Shown here piece after piece: positions 14,661 through 22,175 of a DNA stretch of 33,303 bases. A program made the translations under genes and the position numbers. The number at the start of each line of letters is the position of its first letter. The stretch's first letter is position 1. The stretch comes from Clostridia bacterium (GTDB lineage: Bacteria > Bacillota > Clostridia > Lachnospirales > Lachnospiraceae): the NCBI GenBank assembly GCA_029101305.1, contig JAQXQS010000038.1, positions 1 through 33,303 of the forward strand. The letters are read 5' to 3'. The notes below the pieces were generated by a model, which had not been told where the DNA came from, made no database searches, and saw only the letters and a list, made by a program, of their open reading frames with translations.

Positions 14661-16061
14661 CTATTCGTATACAACAACCGGCATGCCAACCTCTATGTTC
14701 GCATAAATAGCCGCAGCCTTGTCATATGGAACATTTACACATCCGTGAGACCCTTCCCACAGATAAAGATTCCCGCCAAACTCGGAACGCCAGGAAGCGT
14801 CATGGATTCCCACATTTCCGGCAAAAGGCATCCAGTAAGTCACATTTGCCTCATAATCTTCCCCAGTAAGAACTGCCGGGGATTCCTTTGCATCCAGCGC
14901 ATAGCACCCGGTTGGTGTGCCGCAGCCCTCTATATCCGGATTGCCGCTTACAATAGGGGTATCCACAATAGGAGTTCCTTTCTGGTAAAAAACAAGTCGC
15001 TGGTTTGTCAGATCTATCTCCACATAAGTGGAGCCAATATCATTGGTACCACGGCTGTAGCCTGAATACAGATAAACAGGCTCACGTACCTGGGTAACAC
15101 CACTTTCAATGGCACTGATCAGGGCTTTTATTTCCTCATCCTGATCAATTACCCAGCCGTAATCGCCGCCTTTGATTTCCACTTCACGATTGTCATAGGT
15201 CAGAAACGTTCTTGTCTGTCCCATGGTATCATATTTCAGCCCAAGGTCTGCCACATACTGGCGTACCAGATTTTCATCCAGGATCACATTTCCATCCTCA
15301 TCATAGCCGAACCAGTTCTTGATCACAGTCCGGTCTACTGTCTCTGTACGGTCTGCAAAGTCATAGGTTATGATCACCTTGCAAAGCTGATTCATTTTTT
15401 CACAATTGGATTTCAGCTGTTCATCCGTGCTGTATACAGTCGGCTTCCGGTAACAGCTCTCATCCTCCAGATTTACGGAAGTTCTTCCACGGAGCATTGC
15501 TGCCCCGATCACTTCTTCAGTCTTCGTACGATCCAGGGCATTTCCCACCACTTCCGGAATGATCTCAAAGGAATCTCCTGTATCCTGGATCTGTGCATCT
15601 ACAGGCTGGACAATATTCTCTGCCTGCATACATTTCAGATCATCTACTGCCTGCTGCAGCATCTCCACGTTATAGCTGAGGGATTCTGAAATATCATAAT
15701 TCTTTTCCTGGTTAAAAGCAAGAAACCAGGTAAAACGGTCCTGATCCTTGATCAGCTTTTTTACAATGCCTGTGGACACGTAGGAAAGATCCACATCCGC
15801 TGCAGAAATGGCTTCCTGTCCATTTTTCATAGTCTCCACAGCAAGAACATAAGCTCCCACACGCTGATTCAGAAGATCCTCTGTATCCTCAGACGTCATA
15901 TAGGAACAATTGAAACCATTTACCATGGAGCCAGGAAGAAAATGTGCAGAAAAATAATAAACACCATACCCATATGCTCCTGCTGTAAGGAGCAGCAGCA
16001 AAACAACCAGCGAAATAACGATAATCCTTCCTGCACCTGCTTTTTCTTTATTTTTTGCCAT
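14661..16061 (-). CDS. L,D-transpeptidase (YkuD domain) with peptidoglycan-binding region
   Basis: A 466-residue membrane-anchored enzyme that makes L,D-peptide cross-links or attaches proteins to peptidoglycan outside the cell. One N-terminal membrane helix (about 13-35) follows a basic start. The middle (about 45-330) resembles the paired peptidoglycan-binding domains of clostridial enzymes (NGFNCSYMTSEDTEDLL; EIIPEVVGNALD). The C-terminal YkuD domain starts near STYVEIDLTNQRLVFYQKG and has catalytic His420 (GIHDASW) and Cys441 (SHGCVNV). ATG 16061 follows GGGAGG. It precedes ddl and murF on the same strand, so three cell-wall genes stand together. A direct operon is uncertain because of the 218-bp gap. 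Confidence 0.92.
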   Translation of the reverse strand: MAKNKEKAGAGRIIVISLVVLLLLLTAGAYGYGVYYFSAHFLPGSMVNGFNCSYMTSEDTEDLLNQRVGAYVLAVETMKNGQEAISAADVDLSYVSTGIVKKLIKDQDRFTWFLAFNQEKNYDISESLSYNVEMLQQAVDDLKCMQAENIVQPVDAQIQDTGDSFEIIPEVVGNALDRTKTEEVIGAAMLRGRTSVNLEDESCYRKPTVYSTDEQLKSNCEKMNQLCKVIITYDFADRTETVDRTVIKNWFGYDEDGNVILDENLVRQYVADLGLKYDTMGQTRTFLTYDNREVEIKGGDYGWVIDQDEEIKALISAIESGVTQVREPVYLYSGYSRGTNDIGSTYVEIDLTNQRLVFYQKGTPIVDTPIVSGNPDIEGCGTPTGCYALDAKESPAVLTGEDYEANVTYWMPFAGNVGIHDASWRSEFGGNLYLWEGSHGCVNVPYDKAAAIYANIEVGMPVVVYE

Positions 16062-16186
16062 AGATTCCTCCCTGCTTCTGCTGATTTCCTGTGGTTAGCG
16101 GTACAATACACCTCTGACTTCCTGTTATTTTTGCAACAAACGGGTAAAAACAACAAAAAGCAGATGTACTCTGCCTCTTTTTATAT

Positions 16187-16217
16187 ATGCCAGGTCAGAA
16201 AACGCCTGACCTGGCAT
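16187..16217. terminator. Perfect 12-bp hairpin after the aminotransferase gene
   Basis: ATGCCAGGTCAG/CTGACCTGGCAT with a 7-nt loop, about 95 bp after the aminotransferase stop. The T-tract expected on the minus strand is missing (the sequence after it is TATATAAAAAG). It is either a weak terminator, a processed hairpin or a protein-binding site. Confidence 0.45.
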
Positions 16218-16312
16218 GATTCCATTTTATGCTGGATTCCTGCTGTTATTGAACGGAAATCATAATACTTCATCCAGACAGTAACTGTACCGGTCTGATA
16301 AAGTACCAGCCT

Positions 16313-17593
16313 TTAGCCGAGAAGTTTTTCTACACTGACAAGCTTTACACAAAGTACGAATACCTGTGCTGCCTTGCCAAGGTCCTCAAGTGTAGGGAAT
16401 GAAGGTGCAATACGGATGTTGGAGTCTTTCGGATCTTTTCCATATGGATAAGTAGCACCGGCTCCTGTCAGTACAACACCTGCCTCTTTTGCCCTGGCCA
16501 CAATTGCTTTCGCGCAGCCTTCCATGGAATCAAAAGAGATAAAGTATCCGCCGTGAGGCTTTGTCCACTCGCCAATTCCCAGTCCGGAAAGTTCTTTATC
16601 CAGAGTATCCAGTACAAGTTCAAATTTCGGACGAAGGATATCTGCATGTTTTCTCATGTGTGCGTGAAGTCCGTCAAGATCCTTGAAGAATCTTACATGG
16701 CGCAGCTGATTCAGTTTATCATGTCCAATTGTCTGAATCTGCATGTATTTGCGGAAATCATCCAGGTTCGCCTTGGAAGCTGCTACTGCTGCAATACCAG
16801 AACCTGGGAAGCTTACCTTGGAAGTAGATGTGAATTTATAAACCAGATCCGGGTTGCCGGCTTTCGCACATTCACCAAGGATCTCAACCAGGAAGTCCTG
16901 ATTATCATCATAAAGGTGATGGATACTATATGCATTATCCCAGTAAATACGGAAATCCGGTGCCGCTGGTTTCAGTCTCGCAAAGCGCTCTACAGTCTCC
17001 TGGGAATAAGTATATCCCTGTGGATTGGAATATTTCGGTACACACCAGATACCCTTAATAGCAGCATCTTCACTTACCAGCTTCTCTACCATATCCATAT
17101 CCGGTCCTTGTGGAGTCATAGGAACATTGATCATCTCAATTCCGAAAAATTCCGTAATCTTAAAGTGACGGTCATATCCCGGTACCGGACAGAGGAATTT
17201 CACCTTATCAAGCTTGCACCACGGAGTATTTCCCATTACTCCCTGAGTCATGGAGCGTGCGATACTGTCAAACATAACATTCAGGCTTGAGTTTCCATAG
17301 ATAATAATGTGTTCCGGATCTACCTCAGACATTTCCCCAAGAAGGCGCTTGGCTTCCGGAATACCATCGATCACACCGTAATTACGACAATCTACGCCAG
17401 TTTCACATTTCAGATCAGAATCTCCATTCAGGACATCCATCATTTCCATGGACAGATCCAGCTGTGCTGCACTTGGCTTTCCTCTTGACATATCAAGTGC
17501 AAGTCCCTGTGCCTTAATTTCTTCAAATTCTTTATCCAGCTCTTTTTTCAGCGCCAGAAGCTCTTCATGATTCATTTCGGTATATTTTTTCAT
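16313..17593 (-). CDS. PLP-dependent aminotransferase, MocR-type aspartate aminotransferase family
   Basis: A 426-residue fold-type I aminotransferase. PLP contacts are visible: Lys259 as Schiff base (TSTSKVSFPGSG), Asn190 (YSNPQG), Asp219 and Tyr222 (DNAYSIHHL), and the C-terminal Arg in SNIRIAPSFP that would hold the substrate carboxylate. The pattern SRGKPSAAQLDLS near residue 36 and the overall length fit the group annotated as aspartate-type aminotransferases of the MocR C-terminal kind, without the DNA-binding domain of true MocR regulators. It probably uses aspartate or alanine. ATG 17593 follows AAAGGAGG by 5 bases. An in-frame ATG at 17650 overlaps the -10 element and cannot be used. 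Confidence 0.9.
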   Translation of the reverse strand: MKKYTEMNHEELLALKKELDKEFEEIKAQGLALDMSRGKPSAAQLDLSMEMMDVLNGDSDLKCETGVDCRNYGVIDGIPEAKRLLGEMSEVDPEHIIIYGNSSLNVMFDSIARSMTQGVMGNTPWCKLDKVKFLCPVPGYDRHFKITEFFGIEMINVPMTPQGPDMDMVEKLVSEDAAIKGIWCVPKYSNPQGYTYSQETVERFARLKPAAPDFRIYWDNAYSIHHLYDDNQDFLVEILGECAKAGNPDLVYKFTSTSKVSFPGSGIAAVAASKANLDDFRKYMQIQTIGHDKLNQLRHVRFFKDLDGLHAHMRKHADILRPKFELVLDTLDKELSGLGIGEWTKPHGGYFISFDSMEGCAKAIVARAKEAGVVLTGAGATYPYGKDPKDSNIRIAPSFPTLEDLGKAAQVFVLCVKLVSVEKLLG

Positions 17594-17648
17594 AAGTTCC
17601 TCCTTTGGCTTGTGCCTTTTTGGTGTATCCTCCTCGTATATCTTTTCC

Positions 17649-17678
17649 ATTTTAGTATGCTAAAGTGCAGGTTGTCAA
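17649..17678 (-). promoter_or_regulatory. Promoter of the aminotransferase gene
   Basis: On the minus strand: TTGACA (17678-17673), an 18-nt spacer and TAAAAT (17654-17649). The expected leader is about 50 nt. The longer gene start at 17650 would lie inside this -10 box, which settles the start at 17593. Confidence 0.75.
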
Positions 17679-17802
17679 GTGTTTGACTGTATTTTACTTA
17701 TTTACTTTTCTTTTGTTATTTGTTCTGTTATTTATTCTGTTATTTCTAATGCCTTTATTGTGCATAACATCCCTGCAAATGTCAAGCAGGATAAAGACAA
17801 AA

Positions 17803-17831
17803 TTGACGTGATTACTGTTTTCTGCTATCAT
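17803..17831 (+). promoter_or_regulatory. Promoter of the methyltransferase gene, with leader hairpin
   Basis: TTGACG (17803-17808), a 17-nt spacer and TATCAT (17826-17831). The leader is about 140 nt and contains CAGAGCC/GGCTCTG (17855-17878). The rest of the 383-bp divergent region is AT-rich, with repeated TTATTT runs at 17700-17760. Confidence 0.7.
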
Positions 17832-17976
17832 AAGAATATATGGCTGCTCAAAGCCAGAGCCCTGACCTTCCGGCTCTGAATGGCCACCTAATATTATTCT
17901 GTATTTTTAATATATCAGAGCTAACTATCCTACAACATTTACATTACAAATACTATAAAACGAGGTTAATATTACT

Positions 17977-18837
17977 ATGTGGATTGCAAATGGCTGGAAA
18001 GAATACGAAGTAATTGACACTTCCTGTGGCGAGAAGCTGGAAAGATGGGGGAAATATCTCCTTGTCCGTCCAGATCCGCAGGTTATCTGGGATACCCCCA
18101 AAACAGAGCCGGGATGGCGTAAGATGAATGCGCATTACCACCGCAGTTCCAGAGGCGGCGGTGAATGGGAATTCTTTGATCTCCCGCAGCAATGGGATCT
18201 TCATTATAAAGAACTTACCTTTCATCTGAAACCATTCAGCTTTAAGCACACCGGTCTTTTCCCTGAACAGGCAGTAAACTGGGACTGGTTCAGTGACAAG
18301 ATCAAAAAGGCTGGAAGACCAATTAAAGTGCTGAATCTCTTTGCCTATACCGGAGGCGCCACACTTGCAGCCGCAGCTGCCGGTGCTTCTGTGACACACG
18401 TAGATGCTTCCAAGGGCATGGTTACCTGGGCAAAGGAAAACGCTGCTGCCAGTGGTCTCTCCGATGCTCCGATCCGCTGGCTTGTAGATGACTGCGTAAA
18501 ATTTGTAGAACGTGAGATCCGTCGTGGCAATCACTATGATGCCATCATCATGGATCCTCCCTCCTACGGCCGCGGTCCCAAAGGTGAAATCTGGAAAATC
18601 GAGGATGCGATTCATCCACTGATCAAACTTTGTACCCAGATTCTCAGTGATAGCCCTTTATTTTTCCTGATCAATTCCTATACTACAGGGCTCGCACCTG
18701 CTGTACTTACTTACATGCTCTCAACAGAGCTTAAGAACTATAAAGGACATGTAGATTCCCAGGAAATCGGACTTCCGGTGAAATCCAACGGACTTGTACT
18801 TCCCTGCGGTGCTTCCGGAAGATGGGAAGCTGATTAA
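17977..18837 (+). CDS. Class I SAM-dependent methyltransferase, RlmI/RlmK-like
   Basis: A 286-residue methyltransferase of the group that modifies bases in rRNA. The SAM site is VLNLFAYTGGATLAAAAAGA (118-137), with the acidic residue in HVDAS (141-145). Motif IV is MDPPSYGRGPKGE (192-204), with the DPPSY form typical of the RlmI/YccW and related 23S rRNA enzymes. There is no PUA domain at the N-terminus, unlike E. coli RlmI, so the substrate is uncertain. ATG 17977 has only GAGG about 11 bases upstream, a weak site. It is the only gene in its transcription unit; the next plus-strand gene has its own promoter. The 102 bp after its stop show no terminator. Confidence 0.85.
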   Translation: MWIANGWKEYEVIDTSCGEKLERWGKYLLVRPDPQVIWDTPKTEPGWRKMNAHYHRSSRGGGEWEFFDLPQQWDLHYKELTFHLKPFSFKHTGLFPEQAVNWDWFSDKIKKAGRPIKVLNLFAYTGGATLAAAAAGASVTHVDASKGMVTWAKENAAASGLSDAPIRWLVDDCVKFVEREIRRGNHYDAIIMDPPSYGRGPKGEIWKIEDAIHPLIKLCTQILSDSPLFFLINSYTTGLAPAVLTYMLSTELKNYKGHVDSQEIGLPVKSNGLVLPCGASGRWEAD

Positions 18838-18885
18838 CAAGCAAAATAGCTAAAAATCGCCCCTGCTTTTTTCAGATATTTCCCA

Positions 18886-18914
18886 TTGAACCATATATTT
18901 TTTCGCATTATAAT
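18886..18914 (+). promoter_or_regulatory. Promoter of the cysteine-rich protein gene
   Basis: TTGAAC (18886-18891), a 17-nt spacer and TATAAT (18909-18914). The start is predicted near 18921, giving a 19-nt leader that carries the AAAGGAG site. Confidence 0.8.
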
Positions 18915-18939
18915 CACATTAAAAAGGAGCGTGATCTTA

Positions 18940-19128
18940 ATGTCTGAAAAAAAAGCTGATAACAAGCTTCCTTATACCTGCACCTCCGCCTATGACCGTG
19001 AAGCCTGTAAAGGGTGCGTCTGTTCCACCTGTTACGAGCAGGAATTCTGTGATCGCTGCAGTACCTGCGATAACCAGTCCAGGCGCAAAGAGCGTTGCAA
19101 TGCTTATGAAGGAGCTTACAACTACTAA
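18940..19128 (+). CDS. Small cysteine-rich protein (62 residues, nine Cys)
   Basis: Function unknown. Nine of 62 residues are cysteine: positions 14, 23, 26, 28, 31, 37, 40, 43 and 53. The core is CKGCVCSTC followed by CDRCSTC, that is C-x2-C-x-C-x2-C and C-x2-C-x2-C, a pattern suited to zinc or an Fe-S cluster. There is no signal peptide, and the ends are charged or tyrosine-rich. ATG 18940 has AAAGGAG about 9 bases upstream; a GTG at 18931 would be too close. It has its own strong promoter and shares a terminator with the radical SAM gene that converges on it. Whether the two work together is only a suggestion from position. Confidence 0.8.
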   Translation: MSEKKADNKLPYTCTSAYDREACKGCVCSTCYEQEFCDRCSTCDNQSRRKERCNAYEGAYNY

Positions 19129-19138
19129 TTTCTATTGC

Positions 19139-19187
19139 AAAAAACGAGCTGGGCATGCACTGATTTCGTGCATGTCCAGCTCGTTTT
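19139..19187. terminator. Bidirectional terminator between the Cys-rich and radical SAM genes
   Basis: A 20-bp stem (19141-19160 with 19168-19187, one wobble) with a 7-nt loop is flanked by six A on the left and four T on the right. It works best on the minus strand. Confidence 0.9.
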
Positions 19188-19211
19188 CTTATAACCTGTT
19201 CTATTTTACGA

Positions 19212-20585
19212 TCAACAGCCCGCTTTCGCAGCCTTCTCTTTCAACCTCTCATCCCACAGCTGATCTGCTCTTTCTTTCCAGCAGGCAGCATACTTATCAC
19301 ATTTGCCGCAAAGATGATCTGCACTCTCAGGTGACTGCAGGTCTGTAGATTTCGCGCCAGTTTCTTCTACCAGTCTGCGGAGGATTTCCGGATTTTCCAG
19401 CATTGGACATGGACGGAACATATTTTCATTGAATGGCTGATTGTCATGGTATGCCTGGAAAATCGGGCTCTTCAGTGCATCCAGAAGAGAAGTATCCTTA
19501 ATGTTGCAGTTTGAATAATGGATAAATACACAAGGCTCCACATCACCGTTTGCATTGATATGCAGATAATGTCTTCCACCTGCAATACATCCATGTACAA
19601 ACTCCGCATCATTCTGGAAATCAAGTGTGAAAATTGCTTTGGAGCTTCTGTACTGGCGGATCGCACGATACATTTTCTCACGCTGGTCTGGTGTCAGAAG
19701 CAGTTCCGGAGAAGCATCGTTTCCAACTGGCATGTAATGGAAGAACCATGCAAATAATGCACCACAGTCAACCAGCTTGTCGAAATACTCCTCGCTGCTT
19801 ACACTGTCCACATTTACGCCTGTGTAACAGGTAGAAACACCAAATGGAAGACCTCTGTCTTTTAACAGCTTCATAGCGTGCATAACTTTCTGGTAGATTC
19901 CCTCACCACGACGTCCGTCATTGGCTTCCTCTGAGCCTTCCAGACTAAATGCAGGAACGAAGTTCTTTACTCTTAAAATCTCATCACAGAATTCCTCATC
20001 AAAAAGGGTTCCGTTTGAGAAAGAAAGGAACTCGCAATCCGGATGCATTTCGCAAAGCTTGATCAGGTCTTTCTTACGGACAGTTGGTTCACCGCCTGTA
20101 TAAATATACATATAAACACCAAGCTCTTTACCCTGTCTGATAATGGAGTCGATGGTCTCCAGATCCAGATTCAGTTTGTGGCCATATTCTGCTGCCCAGC
20201 AGCCTGTACAGTGAAGGTTACATGCACTTGTAGGATCCAGAAGGATTGCCCACGGAACATTGCAGTTATTTTCAGCTGAAACCTCTTCCTGTCTTGCGCT
20301 GCCCTTCAGGCTTGCATTTACGATAAAGTTCTGGAAAAAGGTTTTACGTACACCCGGATCCAGTCTGTAAAGATTCATGATCAACTGATACCAGTTGCTG
20401 TTTTTATCCTGAATCGCATTACGAATCGCATCCCTCTGACTCTTATACCAGTCCTCTGGAGTGAATTTATCAACCAGCTCCATCAGCTTCGGAATGTTTG
20501 TCTCCGGATCTTTCTCCAGATATTCTAATGCTTTTGTTACTGCACCTTCCATAGCGGCCTGTTTTGCCTTGTCAATCAGTTTCAT
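19212..20585 (-). CDS. Radical SAM protein with SPASM-like C-terminal cysteines
   Basis: A 457-residue radical SAM enzyme. The 4Fe-4S site that binds SAM is CNLHCTGC (Cys122, 126, 129), followed by the GGEP motif (YTGGEPTVRK). The C-terminal part holds further cysteines (GCIAGG, VEPCVFIHYSNC, FRPCPM, CGKCDKYAAC), as in SPASM auxiliary-cluster domains. About 100 N-terminal residues are helical and not part of the radical SAM fold. Substrate unknown: SPASM proteins often modify peptides, but no precursor peptide is obvious here except possibly the Cys-rich 18940-19128 product. ATG 20585 follows AAAGGAGG. It is preceded by a DUF308 gene on the same strand with a 99-bp gap. Confidence 0.9.
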   Translation of the reverse strand: MKLIDKAKQAAMEGAVTKALEYLEKDPETNIPKLMELVDKFTPEDWYKSQRDAIRNAIQDKNSNWYQLIMNLYRLDPGVRKTFFQNFIVNASLKGSARQEEVSAENNCNVPWAILLDPTSACNLHCTGCWAAEYGHKLNLDLETIDSIIRQGKELGVYMYIYTGGEPTVRKKDLIKLCEMHPDCEFLSFSNGTLFDEEFCDEILRVKNFVPAFSLEGSEEANDGRRGEGIYQKVMHAMKLLKDRGLPFGVSTCYTGVNVDSVSSEEYFDKLVDCGALFAWFFHYMPVGNDASPELLLTPDQREKMYRAIRQYRSSKAIFTLDFQNDAEFVHGCIAGGRHYLHINANGDVEPCVFIHYSNCNIKDTSLLDALKSPIFQAYHDNQPFNENMFRPCPMLENPEILRRLVEETGAKSTDLQSPESADHLCGKCDKYAACWKERADQLWDERLKEKAAKAGC

Positions 20586-20684
20586 AATGCTCCTCCTTTG
20601 TTTAAGCTATGATACAAATCCCATGAAGATGTTTCTTTTACATGGAATCTATTTCCTTATATTTTTTATGATGATTATCTTTTC

Positions 20685-21269
20685 TCACACTTCTCTATAT
20701 TCATCCTCACAGACAACACTGCTATTCTCCCGGATCTTAACCGTATAAATCGCTACACACAGTTTCAGGATTCCCTCCAGAAGGAAACCGATTCCGGTGA
20801 ATATTACAGTCAGCTTCGCACCGCCTGCCGGATCGATGAGAAGAATCATCCCGAAGATTCCGGTTGCAATTGCAACAATAAGAATTGCCCACCAGAGATT
20901 TAAACCAAATTTTCTTGCCTCTACCGACATCTGAATCCGAAGCAATGCATCTGCCAGAATCAGCAATCCAAAGATTACAAAGATCAGCCTGAGAATGGAT
21001 TCCCTTTTTACCAGGATCAGAATTCCCATAGCGATCATAAGAATTCCAAAGCCCAGATCAAACTGAAACGCCAGACAATAGAAATCCCTCGAAAAATATC
21101 CGATTATCTTTATGATTCCATCTGCTATAAATAACAATCCGGCGATTACGCAGATTACTTTCATCGCCCCAGCCGGATCTGCCATCAGGAAAATGCCTAG
21201 TCCGCAAAAGATAACAGCCATTACGATATAGCCGTTTCGTGCGATTTTCAAAGCTGTTGACGCATTCAT
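20685..21269 (-). CDS. DUF308/HdeD-like membrane protein
   Basis: A 194-residue integral membrane protein with six hydrophobic segments arranged as three helix pairs, each with a glycine/alanine-rich, repeated pattern (ADPAGAMKVICVIAGLLFIADGIIKI near the first pair; DPAGGAKLTVIFTGIGFLLEGILKL in the third). That internal repetition is typical of the DUF308/HdeD family, some members of which relate to acid stress; the role here is unknown. ATG 21269 has GGGAG about 7 bases upstream. The longer frame to 21305 starts at the predicted transcription start and lacks a binding site. It may share a transcript with the radical SAM gene downstream. Confidence 0.8.
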   Translation of the reverse strand: MNASTALKIARNGYIVMAVIFCGLGIFLMADPAGAMKVICVIAGLLFIADGIIKIIGYFSRDFYCLAFQFDLGFGILMIAMGILILVKRESILRLIFVIFGLLILADALLRIQMSVEARKFGLNLWWAILIVAIATGIFGMILLIDPAGGAKLTVIFTGIGFLLEGILKLCVAIYTVKIRENSSVVCEDEYREV

Positions 21270-21312
21270 ACAGATTCTCCCTTCTGTCTTACCTCGCCTT
21301 TTCATGTTCTAT

Positions 21313-21318
21313 ATTATA
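21313..21318 (-). promoter_or_regulatory. -10 element of the DUF308 gene
   Basis: Perfect TATAAT on the minus strand, about 44 bp upstream of ATG 21269. The -35 region (TTCCTT at 17 nt) is poor, which would fit regulated expression, for example by the neighbouring TetR-like protein. Confidence 0.45.
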
Positions 21319-21346
21319 ATGAGAAAAATTACCAAAAGGAACGGAC

Positions 21347-21382
21347 AAAAAAAGGACTGTGTCCAAAATTCAGACACAATCC
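21347..21382 (-). terminator. Terminator of the TetR-like gene
   Basis: GGATTGTGTC/GACACAGTCC (10 bp, one wobble; 21373-21382 with 21354-21363), with a 9-nt loop, is followed by seven T on the minus strand. It separates the regulator from the DUF308 gene. Confidence 0.9.
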
Positions 21383-21451
21383 ATAATTTGTCTAAATGCT
21401 GTCAGCATTCATCCTTATCCGGTTCCATTACATTCCAGAGTCTGTCACAGC

Positions 21452-22033
21452 TCACATCAGCTTCAGTGTTGCCGGCTTTTCACCGGCTGCCTTCTCCAAA
21501 GCCTTCTCAAAGGAATTTCCGTGGAGATCACGAAGCTTATTGGCATATTCGGTAAGATCATAGGACATTCTATGATCCATCCAGTCCAGAATGATTCCTG
21601 TCATCACACATTTATAAAAATGCATGAGAATCTTCATCTCTTCTTTTTCCAGGATTCCTTTGTCGAAATTATGCTCTACATACTGCCGCACAATGTAATC
21701 ACACATTTTATCCAGTGCATTGGTAAAAACATCTCTTTGCACGGAGCAATATATATGAAGCATGGCTTTCTTATTCTCTCCCATAAGATTCACCAGGACT
21801 TCCAGACCTTCCAGCACAGAGCCAACATCTACCTGGCTTTCAAAAACATGGTCTACTTCCCGCAGCAGGGCATATTCCACAACATCTGAAATATCCCGGA
21901 AATGATAATAGAACGTATTCCGGTTCACACCACACCGCTCTACGATATCTTTTACTGTGATCTTCCCAAGAGCCTTCTCATTCAGCAGTTCAAATAATGT
22001 TTTGATAATAATTTCTTTTGTAAAACCAGACAT
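21452..22033 (-). CDS. TetR/AcrR-family transcriptional regulator
   Basis: A 193-residue regulator. The N-terminal helix-turn-helix spans about residues 24-46 (KITVKDIVERCGVNRNTFYYHF), with the NTFYYHF block typical of TetR proteins. The rest is an all-helical ligand and dimer domain rich in Met and aromatic residues. I chose ATG 22033, with AGGTG 5 bases upstream; ATG 22051 lacks a site. It is followed by a terminator and then the DUF308 and radical SAM genes on the same strand, which are plausible targets. The ligand is unknown. The upstream gap to the GGDEF/EAL gene (22034-22175) holds a CCGGAAT/ATTCCGG inverted repeat overlapping that gene's end. Confidence 0.88.
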   Translation of the reverse strand: MSGFTKEIIIKTLFELLNEKALGKITVKDIVERCGVNRNTFYYHFRDISDVVEYALLREVDHVFESQVDVGSVLEGLEVLVNLMGENKKAMLHIYCSVQRDVFTNALDKMCDYIVRQYVEHNFDKGILEKEEMKILMHFYKCVMTGIILDWMDHRMSYDLTEYANKLRDLHGNSFEKALEKAAGEKPATLKLM

Positions 22034-22175
22034 CTTCTCACCTGTTGTCATTTGCGACTTGTTAAGTTATTATCACAGATTATGCCACAAACTATTTTAA
22101 AATGCAAGAGCTGAAACCGCCCCCTGCTAAACACTACCAGGAAGCAGTCATTCATACCGGAATAACACAGTCTCT

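Noticed and set aside
17594-17650. Longer aminotransferase start at 17650
   Set aside because: That ATG overlaps the -10 element of the gene's own promoter and has no ribosome-binding site.
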